DNA from: Myxococcales bacterium
GTDB lineage: Bacteria; Myxococcota_A; Polyangia; Polyangiales; Houyiibacteriaceae
Direction: 5' to 3'
Assembly (NCBI GenBank): GCA_029862185.1
Contig: JAOTXX010000010.1
Coordinates: 1 to 64,000 of the forward strand
DNA: 64,000 bases
The position numbers and the translations under genes are program-made. The notes under the pieces are model-generated. The model saw only the letters and a program-made list of their open reading frames with translations, did no database searches and was not told where the DNA came from. Positions 61,788 through 64,000 of this stretch are shown in pieces (within the stretch, counting starts at the first letter, position 1; every line of letters begins with the position of its first letter).

Positions 61788-63422
61788 CTAGAGGTCTTCG
61801 GGCTTCGACGTGGGGGTCACGCCGTCGAAGGGAACGCCGTCCCAGAAGGTCCGTTCGTCGCTGGCGGGATCGTCTGCGATCTCGCTGATGGCGGCGGCCT
61901 CAGTGCTATCGAACACCATCGTGGCTCGGGTGCTCGCATCGTACGCGGGCCAGCTCGGCATGTTCGAATGGTTCGGGTTGCCCGTCTTGGCGAATGCAAG
62001 CCACGCATCCATCATCTGCTGCGTCAGCGCCTGGGGGAGCGGGTCGGGCCCGTAGATGTCGAGCCAACCTTCGTTGCCGCTGCCGAACATGAACGCAAGC
62101 TCGGCCCCGTGCATGGCGCCGAGATCGTTGTCGGGTGACGCCGGCGCAGGTGGGGGCCAATCGAAGCGGTAGAAAAAGGTGTTGTTCGGCTGGTGGGTCC
62201 GCTGCGCTTCGAGCAAGCGAATCGCAGGGAGCCGGAAGAAGATATCCGAGCCGGCTGCATGCGTGATCACACCGGGCTCCACGCCAGGGCGATTCGCCTC
62301 GTAGAGATCGATGACATCTTGGACGGTCTTGCCTTCTGGAATCGCCCGCTCGCCGTAGGGAATGAACGCCATCACCGCATCGAGAGGCAAGTTCGCAAGC
62401 AGATCGACGTAGAAGATCCAGAGTCGTGTTTCGTCCCTGGTCGTACCGGTCAATAGAGGAATATCGCTGGCGGCGCCCTTGGCGATCGCGTGGATCGGCG
62501 GCTCGGGGAAGACGTCGCCGTCGACGACCGTTCCAAACAAGAGATCGCCCAGGAACGCCACTTCGAGCATCAGGTCCTGTGCCGCGACCAACTCTTCGGT
62601 AGTCAGGTCCAGAAGCTCGTTTACGTCGGTGACGCCCGCGGCTGCCAGGAGATCATCGGAAACAGCCTTCGCGTACGCCGTCTCTCGCGCCGTGCTTCCC
62701 GCCCCACTCTGGGCAATCACTTTGTGAAACAAACCCTTTGCGTCGGGCATCGCCATCAGCGCGGTTGCGCTCATGCCGCCCGCCGACTCTCCGAACAGCG
62801 TGACGTCGTCGGGATCGCCGCCGAAGGCCTCGATGTGGTCGCGCACCCACTCGAGCGCGAGCTTCTGATCGAGGAGGCCCGCGTTGCCGCTACCCGGGAT
62901 CTCGTCGAAGTGGCTGAAGCCGAAGATGCCGAGCCGGTACTCCATGCTCACGACGACCACATCGCCGCGCGCGGCGAGATGCTCACCGCTGTAGAGCGGA
63001 TCCTCGGTGCCCTCGTAGATCCAACCGCCTCCGTGTACCCAGACCATGACGGGCCGCTTCTTGTCGTCGGCGGAAGGCGTCCAGACATTCAGCGTGAGGC
63101 AGTCCTCGCTTTGGTTGTCGTAGACATTGCCGGTACCCGCGTCTGAGGGCTGCGCACAGGCAGGCCCGAACTCGCTCGCGTCGACCGGGCTGTCCCACGC
63201 ATCGACCGCGACCGGCGGCTTGAAGCGGAGATCACCGACCGGCGCCTCGCCGAACGGAAGCCCGAGAAACGCGACCACGCCTTCGTCGATCAACACGCCG
63301 TTCGCCATGCCAAGTGTAGTCTCGGCGGTCGTGACCGGTGCTGTGCTGCTTGCCCCGTCGCTCGAACAGGCGGTGGCTGTCGACGCTACCAGGCTCACAA
63401 ACATGAGAGTCGAAGCTCGCAT
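61788..63422 (-). CDS. type B carboxylesterase lipoprotein
   Basis: This 544-residue alpha/beta-hydrolase of the carboxylesterase/cholinesterase family has a signal ending STATAC (lipid Cys19). The oxyanion loop is VWVHGGGWIYEG, the nucleophile is in TLFGESAGGMSA (GESAGG), the acid is likely in GTTRDETRL, and the His in DLGAMHGAELAFMF. EDCLTLNVWTP is the family's second signature. The ATG at 63422 follows GAGGAG with good spacing; the track's extra Met is a TTG. It hydrolyses carboxylic esters at the cell surface, substrate unknown. It lies just outside the array. Confidence 0.93.
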   Translation of the reverse strand: MRASTLMFVSLVASTATACSSDGASSTAPVTTAETTLGMANGVLIDEGVVAFLGLPFGEAPVGDLRFKPPVAVDAWDSPVDASEFGPACAQPSDAGTGNVYDNQSEDCLTLNVWTPSADDKKRPVMVWVHGGGWIYEGTEDPLYSGEHLAARGDVVVVSMEYRLGIFGFSHFDEIPGSGNAGLLDQKLALEWVRDHIEAFGGDPDDVTLFGESAGGMSATALMAMPDAKGLFHKVIAQSGAGSTARETAYAKAVSDDLLAAAGVTDVNELLDLTTEELVAAQDLMLEVAFLGDLLFGTVVDGDVFPEPPIHAIAKGAASDIPLLTGTTRDETRLWIFYVDLLANLPLDAVMAFIPYGERAIPEGKTVQDVIDLYEANRPGVEPGVITHAAGSDIFFRLPAIRLLEAQRTHQPNNTFFYRFDWPPPAPASPDNDLGAMHGAELAFMFGSGNEGWLDIYGPDPLPQALTQQMMDAWLAFAKTGNPNHSNMPSWPAYDASTRATMVFDSTEAAAISEIADDPASDERTFWDGVPFDGVTPTSKPEDL

Positions 63423-63482
63423 CAATCACTCCTCTTCCGGGATCAAGTCCATCACTAGGCGCTCCAATTGTCGCGTCGATCC

Positions 63483-64000
63483 TCATCGAGCGTTGTCTTC
63501 GGCCTGCTGCCGATAGAATTCATAGACGCCAAAGCGCCGGAGGATCCAGGTCACCGCTCCCGGGCTGATGGCGTTTGCGACGTCCATGAGCCGCTTGGGG
63601 CCGGGGTTGACGGTAATCTCGGCAAGATCGCGCTCTACTGCACGAAGGACCGCCACAGCGACCTGTTCAGGTGTGCTTTCTCCGGCGAGGCGCGGTGCCC
63701 GCTTGCCGTATTCGGCAAACATGCCGGCTTGTGACACGAACCCAGGGCAGATGACTGAAGCGCTGACGCCGGTGCCGCGAAGCTCTTCGCGAACGCCGCT
63801 GGTCCACTCGATGAGCCCCGCCTTCGTTGCCGCATACGTGGCGGAGTAGGGCGAGCCTTTCTTGCCTCCAAGCGAAGACATCATGACCACGTGCCCGCTA
63901 CCACGCGCGATCATGTCGGGGAGCACGAGCCTCGAGAGCATCAGCGGTGCCACGAGGTTTGTCTGGACCATCCGCTCGATCTCTTCGACCGACATGTTGG
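63483..64000 (-). CDS. short-chain dehydrogenase/reductase, C-terminal part (5' end outside window)
   Basis: This is the C-terminal part of an SDR. Motifs visible are VQTNLVAPLMLSRLVLPDMI (Asn), VVMMSSLGGKKGSPYSATYA (catalytic Ser), YAATKAGLIEW (YxxxK) and SVICPGFVSQAGM. The frame is open to the window edge, so the ATG in the track at 63995 may be internal and the nucleotide-binding TGxxxGxG lies outside. The long C-terminal segment (TPEQVAVAVLRAVERDLAEI) resembles SDRs acting on lipids. It is 60 bp upstream of the carboxylesterase on the same strand. Confidence 0.88.
   Translation of the reverse strand, partial: NMSVEEIERMVQTNLVAPLMLSRLVLPDMIARGSGHVVMMSSLGGKKGSPYSATYAATKAGLIEWTSGVREELRGTGVSASVICPGFVSQAGMFAEYGKRAPRLAGESTPEQVAVAVLRAVERDLAEITVNPGPKRLMDVANAISPGAVTWILRRFGVYEFYRQQAEDNAR

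Overview
The window is GC-rich, densely coded bacterial DNA. Several features point to a Myxococcota (myxobacterial or related deltaproteobacterial) chromosome. There are two proteins with an AgmX/PglI-type C-terminal domain, a protein with a MYXO-CTERM-like tail, many lipobox proteins with Asp/Gly/Ser-rich linkers, a CarH-like B12/MerR regulator and a long LolC/E-type permease. This assignment is inferred from protein content and was not tested by any search.

Positions 1 to about 37,500 look like ordinary core chromosome. In order: the end of an E2 acyltransferase, a GlcD-like FAD oxidase, two surface lipoproteins, a PMT-type glycosyltransferase pair, pssA, a MoaD-MoaE fusion, an M16 peptidase with a SurA/PpiD-like foldase, fructose-bisphosphatase, an EAL phosphodiesterase, an FHA/CpaF-like pseudo-ATPase, a response regulator and a CarH-like regulator. 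These are followed by an otsA-otsB-cysQ-methyltransferase run, a hemW-ccmA-ccmB run facing a TlpA-like thioredoxin, nadA, dnaJ, a wax-ester synthase/SCP2 fusion, a lytic transglycosylase, a LolC/E permease and a CE1-type esterase.

From 37,514 to about 61,743 lies the most interesting region. An intact tRNA-Gly(GCC) gene is followed by a tyrosine integrase and an excisionase-like HTH gene. Five further copies of the 44-bp 3' half of that tRNA then occur at about 42.7, 44.7, 48.6, 54.3 and 61.7 kb. Four of the five are preceded by the same ~115-bp block carrying TTCCAC direct repeats, and four are followed by copies of one tRNA terminator. One copy is instead followed by the last 23 codons of a second integrase gene. 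I read this as a tandem array of tRNA-Gly-targeted elements: one with an intact integrase, one with an integrase remnant, and others with attachment-site arms but no integrase. The segments carry a penicillin-acylase-like lipoprotein, a glycoside hydrolase lipoprotein, a trypsin homologue with all three catalytic residues replaced, an 858-residue lipoprotein, an M48-TPM-TPR membrane protein, a broken Imm26-like gene, and a compact seven-gene type II fatty-acid/polyketide-like operon (KS-KS' fusion, ACP, GcvT-like, FabG, FabD, FabZ).

After the array come a type B carboxylesterase lipoprotein and a short-chain dehydrogenase cut by the window edge. Noncoding stretches over 300 bp are listed individually; apart from the attachment sites and a few inverted repeats I see little in them.
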